Below, piece by piece: positions 15,849-24,048 of a stretch of DNA of 64,000 nt; within the stretch, counting starts at the first letter, position 1; every line of letters begins with the position of its first letter. The notes under the pieces are model-generated. The model was not told where the DNA came from. It did not search any database and saw only the letters and a list, made by a program, of their open reading frames with translations. The stretch covers positions 2,604,001 through 2,668,000 of the forward strand of contig NZ_CP196351.1 of NCBI RefSeq assembly GCF_051668705.1, read 5' to 3'. The position numbers and the translations under genes are program-made. This DNA comes from Alterisphingorhabdus sp051668705. Its GTDB lineage: Bacteria > Pseudomonadota > Alphaproteobacteria > Sphingomonadales > Sphingomonadaceae.

Positions 15849-17441
15849 ATGCCGCATATATCGCGCCTCTTTCTTATGATTGCGGGGTTGCTTACTCCCG
15901 CCATTGCTTCCGCACAGCAGGATGTTTCTGTACAGGCAGCAGTGCCAAACACCGTCACATCGGACACTCCCGATTCAGTGGAGGTCTCCATCTATCGCGG
16001 ATCGTCTGCATATGGGCGGGAGTTTGAACTGGACTATCTGGAAGGCTTTGCCCTGATCAGCGAGACGCGGACAGTAACGCTGCCGCCTGGCCCTGCCACT
16101 GTCCGTTTCGAAGGCGTGGCAAGCGGCATTGAACCGGCCAGTGCTTTGGTCAAAGACGTAGGTATTGAAGAGAAAAACCAAGATGCGAATCTGCTGAGCC
16201 AACGCGGTCTGCTCGACCATTTTACCGGTCAGCACGTCACCATAAAACGCACCAATGCGGCAACCGGTGAAGTGACCGAAGAACGCGCCACCATCCGCTC
16301 AGGCAGCGATCAGCTATTGATACAAACCAGTGCGGGTTATGAGGCAGTGGCCTGTACTGGGCTAAACCAGACATTGGTATTTGATCGCGCACCCAAAAAC
16401 CTCTCCGCCAAACCGACATTGTCCGTCGCCATGCCCGATCAACCGGGCGGCCGTTACACCATAACCCTCACCTATTTGGCGGCCAATTTTGACTGGCAGG
16501 CCAATTATGTCGCTGAACTAAATGATGATGGCACCAGCGTCGATATATTGGGCTGGCTGACCATGGCATCGGGCGATGCTACAAGTTTTATCGATGCCAG
16601 CGCCAACGCCGTAGCGGGTGAGGTATATCGCGAAGAAGATGATGACGAAGACTCGCTCTATGAGCAAGGTTCGCAGCCAATACGCTATCGCTGTTGGCCG
16701 CAAGGAACCACCGGGCAGTTTTCGGGTTATCGTTATCAGAAGCGCAGATATGCACTTTTTGCTCCCCCTCCACCTCAGCCCGTGATGGCTTTTGCCCCTC
16801 GAGCACGATTCTCTGAATCTGCCGCGGATAGCATCATCGTCACAGGAAGCCGGATTGCCGATCAAGAGGCATTGGGCGACCTCAAGCTTTATCGCATTCC
16901 CTTCCCCACTACGGTTGCATCAAACAGTCAGAAACAGGTCGCCTTCCTCAATAAGCGCGGTGTGAAGGGAGAAATTATTTACGAATTATATGTTGAAGGC
17001 GAGGATGATCTGGATGACATTACCCGTATCTTCCGCATGCAGAATGAGAAAGAAGAAGGACTAGGCGAGCCGCTTCCTTCTGGCAGCTTCGCCTTTTTCC
17101 AGCGCGCATTGGGTTATCGGCAATTGGTCGGTGAAGACAATATCCGCGACAAAGCCATCGGCGAGGAACTGGAACTGGAACTGGGCGGTGCGGACAATGT
17201 TACAGCCGATATCGATTATGGTGACAAAGAGGGTAAGGACTGGGAGGAGTTTGTTCTGACCGTGCGCAACGCCAATCCGCATCCTGTAACCATAGAATCT
17301 GAATTTGCTGGTTATGATGACTATGAGCATAAGCGCTTTAGTCAACGCACCTTTAAACGCGACGGCTTGCCTATATGGCGCACTATTGTACCTGCCAATG
17401 GCGAAATGAAGCTGAAATATCGCGCTTATGAGAAAAACTAA
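15849..17441 (+). CDS. DUF4139-domain exported protein (second of tandem pair)
   Basis: About 530 residues. The ATG at 15849, one base after the upstream stop, gives a clean signal peptide (MPHISRLFLMIAGLLTPAIA, cleavage near ASAQ). It shares the layout of its upstream neighbour: VEVSIYRGSSAYGREFELDY, then LSAKPTLSVAMPD, LTYLAANFDWQANYVAELND, and VPANGEMKLKYRAYEKN at the end, so the two arose by duplication. An insertion near residues 260-335 contains an acidic patch (EEDDDED) and the string IIVTGSRI, which is the form of the plug-start motif of TonB-dependent receptors in sphingomonads. Function is unknown. Confidence 0.75.
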   Translation: MPHISRLFLMIAGLLTPAIASAQQDVSVQAAVPNTVTSDTPDSVEVSIYRGSSAYGREFELDYLEGFALISETRTVTLPPGPATVRFEGVASGIEPASALVKDVGIEEKNQDANLLSQRGLLDHFTGQHVTIKRTNAATGEVTEERATIRSGSDQLLIQTSAGYEAVACTGLNQTLVFDRAPKNLSAKPTLSVAMPDQPGGRYTITLTYLAANFDWQANYVAELNDDGTSVDILGWLTMASGDATSFIDASANAVAGEVYREEDDDEDSLYEQGSQPIRYRCWPQGTTGQFSGYRYQKRRYALFAPPPPQPVMAFAPRARFSESAADSIIVTGSRIADQEALGDLKLYRIPFPTTVASNSQKQVAFLNKRGVKGEIIYELYVEGEDDLDDITRIFRMQNEKEEGLGEPLPSGSFAFFQRALGYRQLVGEDNIRDKAIGEELELELGGADNVTADIDYGDKEGKDWEEFVLTVRNANPHPVTIESEFAGYDDYEHKRFSQRTFKRDGLPIWRTIVPANGEMKLKYRAYEKN

Positions 17442-17469
17442 TGCGCTATGCTAAGTTAGCGAGCGCATT
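17440..17469. terminator. Hairpin between convergent genes
   Basis: AATGCGC and GCGCATT flank a 16-base centre that holds a second small repeat (GCTAAGTTAGC). It lies between the stop codons of the second DUF4139 gene and the convergent small membrane protein gene. There is no T run of note, so its strength as a terminator is uncertain. Confidence 0.4.
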
Positions 17470-17472
17470 ACT

Positions 17473-17775
17473 CTAATTCTCATTGTCCTGCCAGTCAGCG
17501 TCAATATTGTCATCGATAGATTCATCATGGCCAGTACCATGTGAAAGAAACACCAGACCCATAAGCAAGCCAGTGAGCATGATCGTCACCCCGATACCCA
17601 AGGCCGCGCCGATATAAACATGGACGGAAACAAAACCGTGCTGCCAATAGAGCCAAGCAAAACCGATTAATATTGCGGCCAGCGTAATAAGGCCCATAAG
17701 CCGCATCATCCTGCGAAAGCGTCCCCAGGCAAAAGCCGCGATTTCAGGATTGTCGAGATTAGATGGTTTGGGCAA
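17473..17775 (-). CDS. Small two-helix membrane protein
   Basis: 100 residues with two transmembrane helices (about 26-46 and 54-77) and an acidic C-terminal tail (HDESIDDNIDADWQDNEN). The N-terminus NLDNPEIAAFAWGRFRRMMRLM precedes the first helix and is positively charged, so both ends are probably cytoplasmic. No family name or function is recognised. It is convergent with the DUF4139 pair. Confidence 0.65.
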   Translation of the reverse strand: MPKPSNLDNPEIAAFAWGRFRRMMRLMGLITLAAILIGFAWLYWQHGFVSVHVYIGAALGIGVTIMLTGLLMGLVFLSHGTGHDESIDDNIDADWQDNEN

Positions 17776-18014
17776 GACAGGCTTTCATGGCGGCAAATCG
17801 GTATATTTGCACCGTGTAATATAGCCAATATGAGCATGAGCGCAACGGTACAGGACACAACAGATTTTGCAATTCGGGCAATTTGTGAAACGATGTTGTG
17901 CTTGCGAAACCAAATTGCGGCGATTCGGTCCGCATTATCACGGTTCGCAAAGGGTCTTTCGGTCCATCTTCCCTATCACAGGTGCTGGGCCGGAAGCATT
18001 TGGGAGATGATGCC

Positions 18015-18458
18015 ATGACGATAGAGATTATTCTGCAACAAAATGCCAGCCATGATTTGGTGAGTTGTGAGTGTGACGAGCCTGTATATGCGGTGGTGAA
18101 ACGTCTCGCCGAGAAACGCATAGGTGCGATGCCCGTGCTGCGTGACGGGCAAGTGCAAGGTATATTTTCGGAGCGTGATCTGGTCTATCGCATTGCCTCT
18201 GACGGCGATACAGTGCTGAAACATGCAGTAAAAGAGGTTATGACCGCTCCTGCTGTGACCATCACCTCCGGCACCAGCATATTGGCCGCCTTATCACTAA
18301 TGACACGGCGGCGTATCCGTCACTTGCCTGTCGTTGATGACGGGGTTTTAAGAGGTTTTGTATCCATCGGCGATCTGGTCAAATACCGGATTGAGATGAT
18401 CGAACAGGAAGCCGCCGCCATGCGCGATTACATCGCTCAAGGCAGCAATATGGCATAA
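18015..18458 (+). CDS. Two-CBS-domain protein
   Basis: The ATG at 18015 is chosen because GGGAG lies 8 bases upstream and the protein then starts at the first strand of the CBS fold (MTIEIILQQN). 147 residues make two CBS motifs: RIGAMPVLRDGQVQGIFSER in the first, and RIRHLPVVDDGVLRGFVSIG in the second, with DLVKYRIEMIEQEAAAM as a C-terminal helix. Such stand-alone CBS pairs bind adenine nucleotides and act as energy or redox sensors for partner proteins. The partner is not apparent here. Confidence 0.85.
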   Translation: MTIEIILQQNASHDLVSCECDEPVYAVVKRLAEKRIGAMPVLRDGQVQGIFSERDLVYRIASDGDTVLKHAVKEVMTAPAVTITSGTSILAALSLMTRRRIRHLPVVDDGVLRGFVSIGDLVKYRIEMIEQEAAAMRDYIAQGSNMA

Positions 18459-18482
18459 AGCTGTTAGCCAGTCAGACGCTAT

Positions 18483-19019
18483 CTAGCACTCAGCCACTGG
18501 CCATTCTGCAATGGGATGATAGCTTGCGCCTCTATGCCCGATAATAGATTCAAACATTATCAGCCGGTTAAAAACAAAGGGCTCACTCGTTAAATCGGAG
18601 TGACCAGCAACAAACGCCTCCGCACCGCGGGCAGCAGCGGATAATCTGGCCATAGTTATATGCGGTATAAATTTGTGATGCTCTGGCGGCAACCTGCAGC
18701 GTACAGCCATCGCGTCCAATGTATTGTGCATCGCCAGCAATCCATCACGCGGCGCAACACCAGCCCATATTTGGTCAATGCGCCCCTTATGCTGGAAATA
18801 TCCCATGCCGTTCAATGTAACTGGCGGACATAACCATTGCTCACTCTCTGCCATGGTGATCAGCATATCGGCTATATGGCGATCCACCTTACCAAGATAA
18901 CGCACAGTAAGGTGTAATTGGCTAGCATCTTGCCAGCGTGCAGCAGAAACACCGCCCTGACAAAGCAGCAGCTGACGCATAATTGGTTCTGGTGGAACAA
19001 GCGCAAAAAATAATCGCAT
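18483..19019 (-). CDS. thpR: RNA 2',3'-cyclic phosphodiesterase
   Basis: 178 residues of the 2H phosphoesterase superfamily. The two catalytic H-x-T motifs are HLTV (residues 36-39) and HITM (within HKFIPHITMARLS). The N-terminus MRLFFALVPPEPIM is typical of ThpR (LigT-like) proteins, which open 2',3'-cyclic phosphate RNA ends to 2'-phosphates. It is convergent with the CBS gene and divergent from the BI-1 gene. The biological substrate in bacteria is not settled. Confidence 0.9.
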   Translation of the reverse strand: MRLFFALVPPEPIMRQLLLCQGGVSAARWQDASQLHLTVRYLGKVDRHIADMLITMAESEQWLCPPVTLNGMGYFQHKGRIDQIWAGVAPRDGLLAMHNTLDAMAVRCRLPPEHHKFIPHITMARLSAAARGAEAFVAGHSDLTSEPFVFNRLIMFESIIGHRGASYHPIAEWPVAEC

Positions 19020-19085
19020 AGAGAGTGTTTACCAAAAAGTTCGACGAACGACAGACTGTTATTGCTATGTTCCATGCATCAATGC

Positions 19086-19114
19086 TTGAATTTTGCTGTG
19101 AAATACACGATATT
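19086..19114 (+). promoter_or_regulatory. Candidate promoter of the BI-1 family gene
   Basis: TTGAAT (19086-19091), a 17-base spacer, then GATATT (19109-19114). Both hexamers match the sigma-70 consensus in four or five of six positions, and the spacing is optimal. A ribosome-binding site (AAAGGAG) follows about 30 bases downstream. Confidence 0.35.
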
Positions 19115-19158
19115 GAGTGTAATTCGACGCTAATGTCGATGCAAAGGAGCGAATGCAT

Positions 19159-19920
19159 ATGAACAATCGGTTTGATCCACGCATGACGGGTGGCCGCCAG
19201 CCCGGGTCACCTTATGCAACACCCCGCGACACTATGGGTGAAGCGGAATTTGATGCTGGACTGCGCAAATATATGCTGTCCATCTATAATTATATGACCA
19301 GCGGCATTTTGCTGACAGGTATCGTCGCGCTGCTCTTTTCTTGGGGCGGCACGGACAGCATGGCCTATTCCGTTTTCGCCGGTCCTGGCATTTTGAAATG
19401 GGTTATCATGCTCTCGCCACTGGCGATCGTTTTCGCGATGAGCTTTGGTCAGAACAAATTTTCGACCGCCACATTGCAGCTTATGTTCTGGGGCTTTGCC
19501 ACTTTGATGGGCCTCAGCCTATCCACAATCTTCCTGGTTTATACAGGCGGATCAGTGGCTTTGGCCTTCTTCTCGACCGCGGCAGCTTTTGCGGGGCTCA
19601 GCTTGTTTGGCTATACCACGCAGAAAGACCTGTCTGGTTGGGGTAGCTTTTTGATCATGGGCGTTATCGGCCTGATCGTGGCGTCTGTCCTTAACATGTT
19701 CTTAGGCAGCGGTCCGCTGGATCTTATCATCAGCTTGCTGGGCGTTCTGATTTTCGCTGGTCTGACGGCCTATGACACACAGCGCCTGAAAAGCATGTAC
19801 AGCTATGTTGCTGGCACGGATATGATGGGCAAAGTGGTCATCATGGGCGCGCTTAGCCTGTATCTGGACTTTATCAATATGTTCCAGTTCCTGCTCAGCC
19901 TATTGGGCAGCCAAGAATAA
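19159..19920 (+). CDS. Bax inhibitor-1/YccA family membrane protein
   Basis: 253 residues with about seven transmembrane helices. The ATG at 19159 (MNNRFDPRMTGG) stands 9 bases from AGGAG; an ATG at 19153 is possible but only 3 bases away. Family marks include FDAGLRKYMLSIYNYMTSGI before the first helix, and a final cytoplasmic loop with LTAYDTQRLKSMY, which holds the conserved Asp used in pH-sensitive calcium leak by BI-1 homologues. YccA-type members also bind the FtsH protease. Inner-membrane location is expected. A hairpin terminator lies downstream. Confidence 0.92.
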   Translation: MNNRFDPRMTGGRQPGSPYATPRDTMGEAEFDAGLRKYMLSIYNYMTSGILLTGIVALLFSWGGTDSMAYSVFAGPGILKWVIMLSPLAIVFAMSFGQNKFSTATLQLMFWGFATLMGLSLSTIFLVYTGGSVALAFFSTAAAFAGLSLFGYTTQKDLSGWGSFLIMGVIGLIVASVLNMFLGSGPLDLIISLLGVLIFAGLTAYDTQRLKSMYSYVAGTDMMGKVVIMGALSLYLDFINMFQFLLSLLGSQE

Positions 19921-19952
19921 ACATACATCCTGCAAAGAAGCAGCACACATTC

Positions 19953-19994
19953 AAAGCCCGGCATTACTCCTCACGGATTTTTGTCGGGTTTTTT
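19953..19994 (+). terminator. Rho-independent terminator after the BI-1 gene
   Basis: AAAGCCCGGC pairs with GTCGGGTTTT (two G-T wobbles) around a 20-base loop and is followed by further T residues. It lies 33 bases beyond the stop codon. Confidence 0.7.
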
Positions 19995-20181
19995 GTTGGT
20001 CATTTGCCCACAAAGGGCTGCACATAAATCAAGATAAGGCACATGACGCAGTTTGGCGCAGATGCGAAACTGTCTGCGGGTTTTGCTTGCGCACCAATCA
20101 CTTGTTTCATAAGCTCTACCAATATTTGCATAATATGCTGCACGAGATCAAAGATAGCATAAGACTATATTGGGGTTCCAA

Positions 20182-20904
20182 ATGCGCGCGTTTAAAAATC
20201 TGTCCCTTGTTGTTCTGGCCGTGGCTGCTTTGGCCGCTTGTGCACCGCCACCTCCACCACCCCCACCGCCACCACCGCCGCCAGCGCCGGTAGTGGTTGC
20301 GCCACCTTCCATTCCATTGCCGCCCTTGGGGGCATCCACTTCGCTGGTGGTGCCTGCTTTGAATGCAGAGGGCAAAAGACTGACCATCAACCGCGATTTG
20401 GGTGAGTTGGAAACCTTATGGCATTTCCGCGCTGCCTATAATGTTGGCGGTCTAAGCTGCCTTGAAGACGGTTATGCAAATATCGCGACCGATTATAACC
20501 TTTTCCTGCAAAAACATAGATCAACGCTCAGAAGCGCGAACACGGCCATTGAAGGCAAATTCCGCCGCGAACATGGCAGCAATTATCGCAGAATCCGCGA
20601 TACCCATACAACACGGGTCTATAACTTCTTCTCCTTCCCACCTGTTAAGCAGGAATTCTGTCAGACCATACAAACATTAGGGCAGCAAGCACTCGCCATT
20701 AGTGATCGGGAAAATCTCATCACCTTTGCGGGCGGTGCTCTGCCACGACTTGAAGGGATTTATGATCGCTTTTATGCTGATTATGAAGCCTATCAGGCGG
20801 CTTTGGCTGATTGGCAATTGCGCTATGGCAACAATGCCGCAGACGACGTAAATGTCTCTGATCAAGTTCCAGTAGCATCTGAACCAGCCAATACCAGTGG
20901 TTGA
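20182..20904 (+). CDS. Proline-rich lipoprotein of a sphingomonad family
   Basis: The ATG at 20182 (MRAFKNLSLVVLAVAALAAC) gives a lipoprotein signal with lipobox LAAC; an upstream TTG adds four residues. The Cys is followed by Ala and then an unbroken run of 13 prolines, then a Pro/Val/Ala segment. The globular part contains LETLWHFRAAYNVGGLSC, TDYNLFLQKHRSTL, TTRVYNFFSFPPVKQEFCQT, and a helical end. These blocks recur in envelope proteins of sphingomonads with no known role. It is probably anchored to a membrane, with the proline run as a rigid spacer. Such proline runs normally need EF-P for translation. Confidence 0.75.
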   Translation: MRAFKNLSLVVLAVAALAACAPPPPPPPPPPPPPAPVVVAPPSIPLPPLGASTSLVVPALNAEGKRLTINRDLGELETLWHFRAAYNVGGLSCLEDGYANIATDYNLFLQKHRSTLRSANTAIEGKFRREHGSNYRRIRDTHTTRVYNFFSFPPVKQEFCQTIQTLGQQALAISDRENLITFAGGALPRLEGIYDRFYADYEAYQAALADWQLRYGNNAADDVNVSDQVPVASEPANTSG

Positions 20905-20970
20905 CGCAAAGACTAAGCGAAACGGTTTGAGGCTATCTCGCTGCAATTGTTCGATATTCATTAGACAAAG

Positions 20971-21008
20971 AAAAACCCGGCGATCAAAAGGGGGAAAATC
21001 GCCGGGTT
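20971..21008 (-). terminator. Rho-independent terminator on the minus strand
   Basis: An 11-bp perfect stem, AACCCGGCGAT / ATCGCCGGGTT. On the minus strand the stem is followed by a TTTTT tract; on the plus strand it is followed by CTCT. It therefore terminates transcription coming from the right, either of the gene at 21162-21647 or of a separate small RNA. Confidence 0.75.
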
Positions 21009-21080
21009 CTCTAATGTTGCTGCCCCTCACAGGGTGAGGGAGGAGTTGAGAGCGAGGAGCAGCAATCTCGTTACTCTATA
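20971..21080 (-). ncRNA. Candidate small RNA with CU-rich anti-Shine-Dalgarno loop
   Basis: Read on the minus strand, a first hairpin (stem TTGCTGC/GCAGCAA at 21065-21059 and 21023-21017) encloses an unpaired CTCCTCGCTCTCAACTCC stretch and a nested CCCTCAC-CCT-GTGAGGG stem. A Rho-independent terminator follows. This is the layout of alphaproteobacterial trans-acting sRNAs that expose CCUCC motifs to block ribosome-binding sites (cuckoo-type RNAs; SuhB of Sphingopyxis). Family membership is inference; it could also be released from the 3' UTR of the gene ending at 21162. The 5' end is not determined. Confidence 0.45.
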
Positions 21081-21161
21081 CGGTTCGACACTAATCCTAT
21101 TTAGGTTACAAAAAATATTACCGATTTGTAATTTATTGTATCGGACCGCAATTAATGCGTT

Positions 21162-21647
21162 TTACAGCGTGATCCGGAATGAAGCTGCGCGGTTAACCTG
21201 ACGTATGCGGTTTCTTGGGCCAAAGACATCGCCAGAAATCTCGGAGATTTCGCCAAATTCAGCTTCATTCTGATTGACCAGATTATAACCTGTGCCTTCG
21301 CGATAAGCTGCGACATCACCAGATGAGCGTGGAACCGTGTTAAGCGGGTTCAGTGTTTCGGCGCCGAAGTTTCCGCTGCGAATTTGTGAGGGCAGATATT
21401 CCTCTGCAGGTGCCGCTTCACCGCTAACACCTATGGTGCCGGCTTGATCGTCGAGATTGAATGAAAAGTCAGACAATGAAGACGGACCAGTCGGCGCGGC
21501 TATGACAGGTGTTACGGCTGCTGACACTACAGAGATATTTGCAGCCTCATCAGGGCCAGCATCTGCATATGCACTTGGCATAGTGGCTATTGAAGCCAAA
21601 GTAACTGTCGCGAAAGCCAGTGAGAAACGTTTGATTGTAAAGGCCAT
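21162..21647 (-). CDS. Secreted protein of unknown function
   Basis: 161 residues with a clear signal peptide (MAFTIKRFSLAFATVTLASI, cleavage near SAYADA). The mature protein is acidic and rich in Ala, Ser, Gly and Asn, with segments SLSDFSFNLDDQAGTIGVSG and FGEISEISGDVFGPRNRIRQ. No Cys, no membrane segment and no known domain are visible. It probably resides in the periplasm or outside the cell. A possible small RNA and a minus-strand terminator lie about 80-190 bases downstream. Divergent from obgE. Confidence 0.55.
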   Translation of the reverse strand: MAFTIKRFSLAFATVTLASIATMPSAYADAGPDEAANISVVSAAVTPVIAAPTGPSSLSDFSFNLDDQAGTIGVSGEAAPAEEYLPSQIRSGNFGAETLNPLNTVPRSSGDVAAYREGTGYNLVNQNEAEFGEISEISGDVFGPRNRIRQVNRAASFRITL

Positions 21648-21746
21648 GATTAACTCCCAATTTTTTACTTATCGTATTTTTCAATCTATACTGCGGTTTC
21701 GCATCAAGACATCGATTGGTTACACATTCAAAATAAATATTGGCCA

Positions 21747-21782
21747 GACGATTGATCGGGCGATTGATCAGGCGATTGAACA
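21747..21782. repeat. Three tandem 12-bp repeats with adjoining hairpin
   Basis: Units GACGATTGATCG, GGCGATTGATCA and GGCGATTGAACA follow each other without gaps in the leader region of obgE. They are directly followed by the inverted repeat CAGCCG-N8-CGGCTG (21781-21800). Their spacing of 12 bases is a little over one helical turn. Confidence 0.55.
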
Positions 21783-21849
21783 GCCGCAATTATTCGGCTG
21801 TCTATCAATCACACTGGCATATTGCGGCAGTCTCGCATAAAGGGCAGCT

Positions 21850-22917
21850 ATGCATTTTCTAGATCAGGCCAAAATATATCTTAAATCCGGAGCTGGCGGC
21901 CCCGGCGCGGTGAGCTTTCGCCGTGAAAAATATATCGAATATGGCGGTCCCGATGGCGGCAATGGCGGCAGAGGCGGCGATATTATTTTGGAAGCCGTGC
22001 CGGGCCTCAACACCTTAATCGACTTTCGCTATAAACAGCATTTCAAAGCGCCGCGCGGTCAAGGCGGTCAAGGCAAGCAGCGCACAGGCGCGGGCGCAGA
22101 TGATCTGGTCATCCCGGTTCCGGTCGGCACGCAAGTGTTGAGCGAGGACAAAGAAACCGTTTTGGCAGACCTTACCGAAGTCGGACAGCAGGTTAAAATG
22201 TTGACGGGCGGCGAAGGCGGACGCGGCAATTTGAGTTACAAAAGCTCAACCAACCGCGCACCGCGCCAGCACCAGCCCGGTGAAGCCGGTCAGGAATTAT
22301 GGGTTTGGTTACGCTTGAAATTGCTTGCGGATGTCGGCCTGCTCGGTATGCCCAATGCTGGTAAATCGACCTTTATCAACCAGATTACCAACGCCAAGGC
22401 CAAGGTGGGCCATTATGCCTTCACGACATTGCGTCCACAACTGGGCGTGGTGAGCCATAAACATCGCGAATTTGTGCTGGCAGATATTCCTGGTCTGATT
22501 GCAGGCGCCGCAGATGGTGCAGGTATTGGTGACCGTTTTCTAGGGCATATCGAACGTTGCCGTGTCCTTATCCATTTGATTGACGGCGATGGCGATGATC
22601 CAGTGAAAGCCTATAATATCGTGCAGGAAGAATTGCAGGAATATGGCTATGGGCTGGCGGAAAAGCCGCAATTGGTTGTGCTCAATAAAGCTGATGCCAT
22701 TGATGAAGAATTAAGCGATTATCTATCAGGCTTGCTGGAAGATTCAGGCGCGCAAAGAGTGTCTGTTATTTCTGCCATGTCAGGCCGTGATATGGACAAG
22801 CTGCTCGACCGGGTGATTGATTATCTGCCCAAATCCACCATGCTGGAAACGCCCAACACCACTGATGATGGCAGCAATGATGAGGACGGTGGCGCAGCGC
22901 CATGGTCACCTGTGTAA
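21850..22917 (+). CDS. obgE: GTPase Obg/CgtA
   Basis: 355 residues. This ribosome-associated GTPase acts in 50S assembly and stringent-response signalling. The glycine-rich Obg fold occupies residues 1-158 (MHFLDQAKIYLKSGAGGPG, then GGPDGGNGGRGGD). The G domain has G1 GMPNAGKST (166-174), the switch TTLRPQLG, G3 DIPG (212-215) and G4 NKAD (279-282). The C-terminus is short and acidic. An AAAGGG ribosome-binding site precedes the ATG. The CerR-like epimerase gene follows after 23 bases. Confidence 0.96.
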   Translation: MHFLDQAKIYLKSGAGGPGAVSFRREKYIEYGGPDGGNGGRGGDIILEAVPGLNTLIDFRYKQHFKAPRGQGGQGKQRTGAGADDLVIPVPVGTQVLSEDKETVLADLTEVGQQVKMLTGGEGGRGNLSYKSSTNRAPRQHQPGEAGQELWVWLRLKLLADVGLLGMPNAGKSTFINQITNAKAKVGHYAFTTLRPQLGVVSHKHREFVLADIPGLIAGAADGAGIGDRFLGHIERCRVLIHLIDGDGDDPVKAYNIVQEELQEYGYGLAEKPQLVVLNKADAIDEELSDYLSGLLEDSGAQRVSVISAMSGRDMDKLLDRVIDYLPKSTMLETPNTTDDGSNDEDGGAAPWSPV

Positions 22918-22940
22918 CGGCTTAACATAGGGCTGGTGCG

Positions 22941-23870
22941 ATGCAGGATATGACCATAGCCATAACCGGCGCCACGGGTTTTCTGGGTGGGCGCACCATG
23001 GAATTGGCGCTTGAGCAAGGCTATGCAGTGCGCGCCCTCACTCGCCGGACACAAGAGGATCGCAAGAATCTGGCATGGGTAAAGGGCGCACTGAGCGATC
23101 AAGCCGCGCTGGATGCTTTATGCCATGGCGCAGATACTGTGCTGCATATTGCCGGGGTGGTAAACGCGCCCACGCCTGCCCTGTTTGACGCGGGCAATAT
23201 CAAGGGCACCGCCAATATGTTAAGCGCAGCGCAAAAGGCAGGTGACCCGCATTTCATTCATGTCTCATCATTGGCTGCACGCCAGCCGGAACTTTCTGAT
23301 TATGGCCGATCCAAAGCAGGAGGCGAGACTTTGGTAACAAGGTCCGTCCTGCCCTGGTCAGTCATCCGGCCGCCAGGCATTTATGGCCCCGGCGACACGG
23401 AATTTCTGGATATGTTCAGGCTGGCACAAAAAGGCTTGGCCCTATTGCCGCCCAAAGGCCGTGTTTCGCTTATCCATGTCGATGATATGGCCCTGCTGTT
23501 ACTCGCCATGATTGGCCATGGTCCGGCCCGCACAATCTGGGAAGCAGATGACGGCATAGGCAATGATACGCTGCGCGGATGGGATCATCGCGATTTTGCT
23601 CGTGCAGTTGGCCATGCCGTTGGCCGCGACAAATTACTAACCCTCAACGCACCAGCGGCTTTGTTAAAAACCGCAGCGCGGGCGGACCGCATGGTCCGCG
23701 GTTCTGCCGCCAAATTGACGCCGGACAGAGCCCGCTATCTGTCCTGGCCGGACTGGACAGTTGAACCGTCCCGGCGACCGCCTGCCTCCTTATGGTCCCC
23801 CGCCATCGATACGCAGCAAGGATTGGAAGACACTGTCAGCTGGTACCGGGCGCAAGGTTGGCTAAACTGA
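22941..23870 (+). CDS. NAD(P)-dependent epimerase/reductase, CerR candidate
   Basis: 309 residues, an extended-SDR Rossmann protein. ITGATGFLGG (8-17) binds the dinucleotide, SSLAAR carries the Ser, and YGRSK (Tyr121, Lys125) is the catalytic pair; SVIRPPGIYGPGD is typical of sugar epimerase relatives. It lies directly upstream of the acyl carrier protein and serine palmitoyltransferase genes. In Caulobacter the protein in this position, annotated as a nucleotide-sugar epimerase, is the ceramide reductase CerR that reduces 3-oxo-ceramide. I infer that role here from the neighbourhood and family. The start could also be the ATG at 22950. Confidence 0.8.
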   Translation: MQDMTIAITGATGFLGGRTMELALEQGYAVRALTRRTQEDRKNLAWVKGALSDQAALDALCHGADTVLHIAGVVNAPTPALFDAGNIKGTANMLSAAQKAGDPHFIHVSSLAARQPELSDYGRSKAGGETLVTRSVLPWSVIRPPGIYGPGDTEFLDMFRLAQKGLALLPPKGRVSLIHVDDMALLLLAMIGHGPARTIWEADDGIGNDTLRGWDHRDFARAVGHAVGRDKLLTLNAPAALLKTAARADRMVRGSAAKLTPDRARYLSWPDWTVEPSRRPPASLWSPAIDTQQGLEDTVSWYRAQGWLN

Positions 23871-24048
23871 TAAGCAAAATGGCGATGTAAGCACTGCGCG
23901 GCTTGCCATAAAGTCGCCGCACATCGCCGCAATGGCGCTATTTTGTCCTGCCAATAACCCAATCTTGTCTTGCTGTTAGCAAGAGATTAGATAGGGAGCG
24001 TGCAGAGCATCTCTGCTCCGCAACCTTATCCATAAAAAGGAAAGTGAA

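Noticed and set aside
20148..20390. Glycine-repeat frame opposite the proline-rich lipoprotein
   Set aside because: The glycine run is the complement of the proline codons; there is no start signal or homology.
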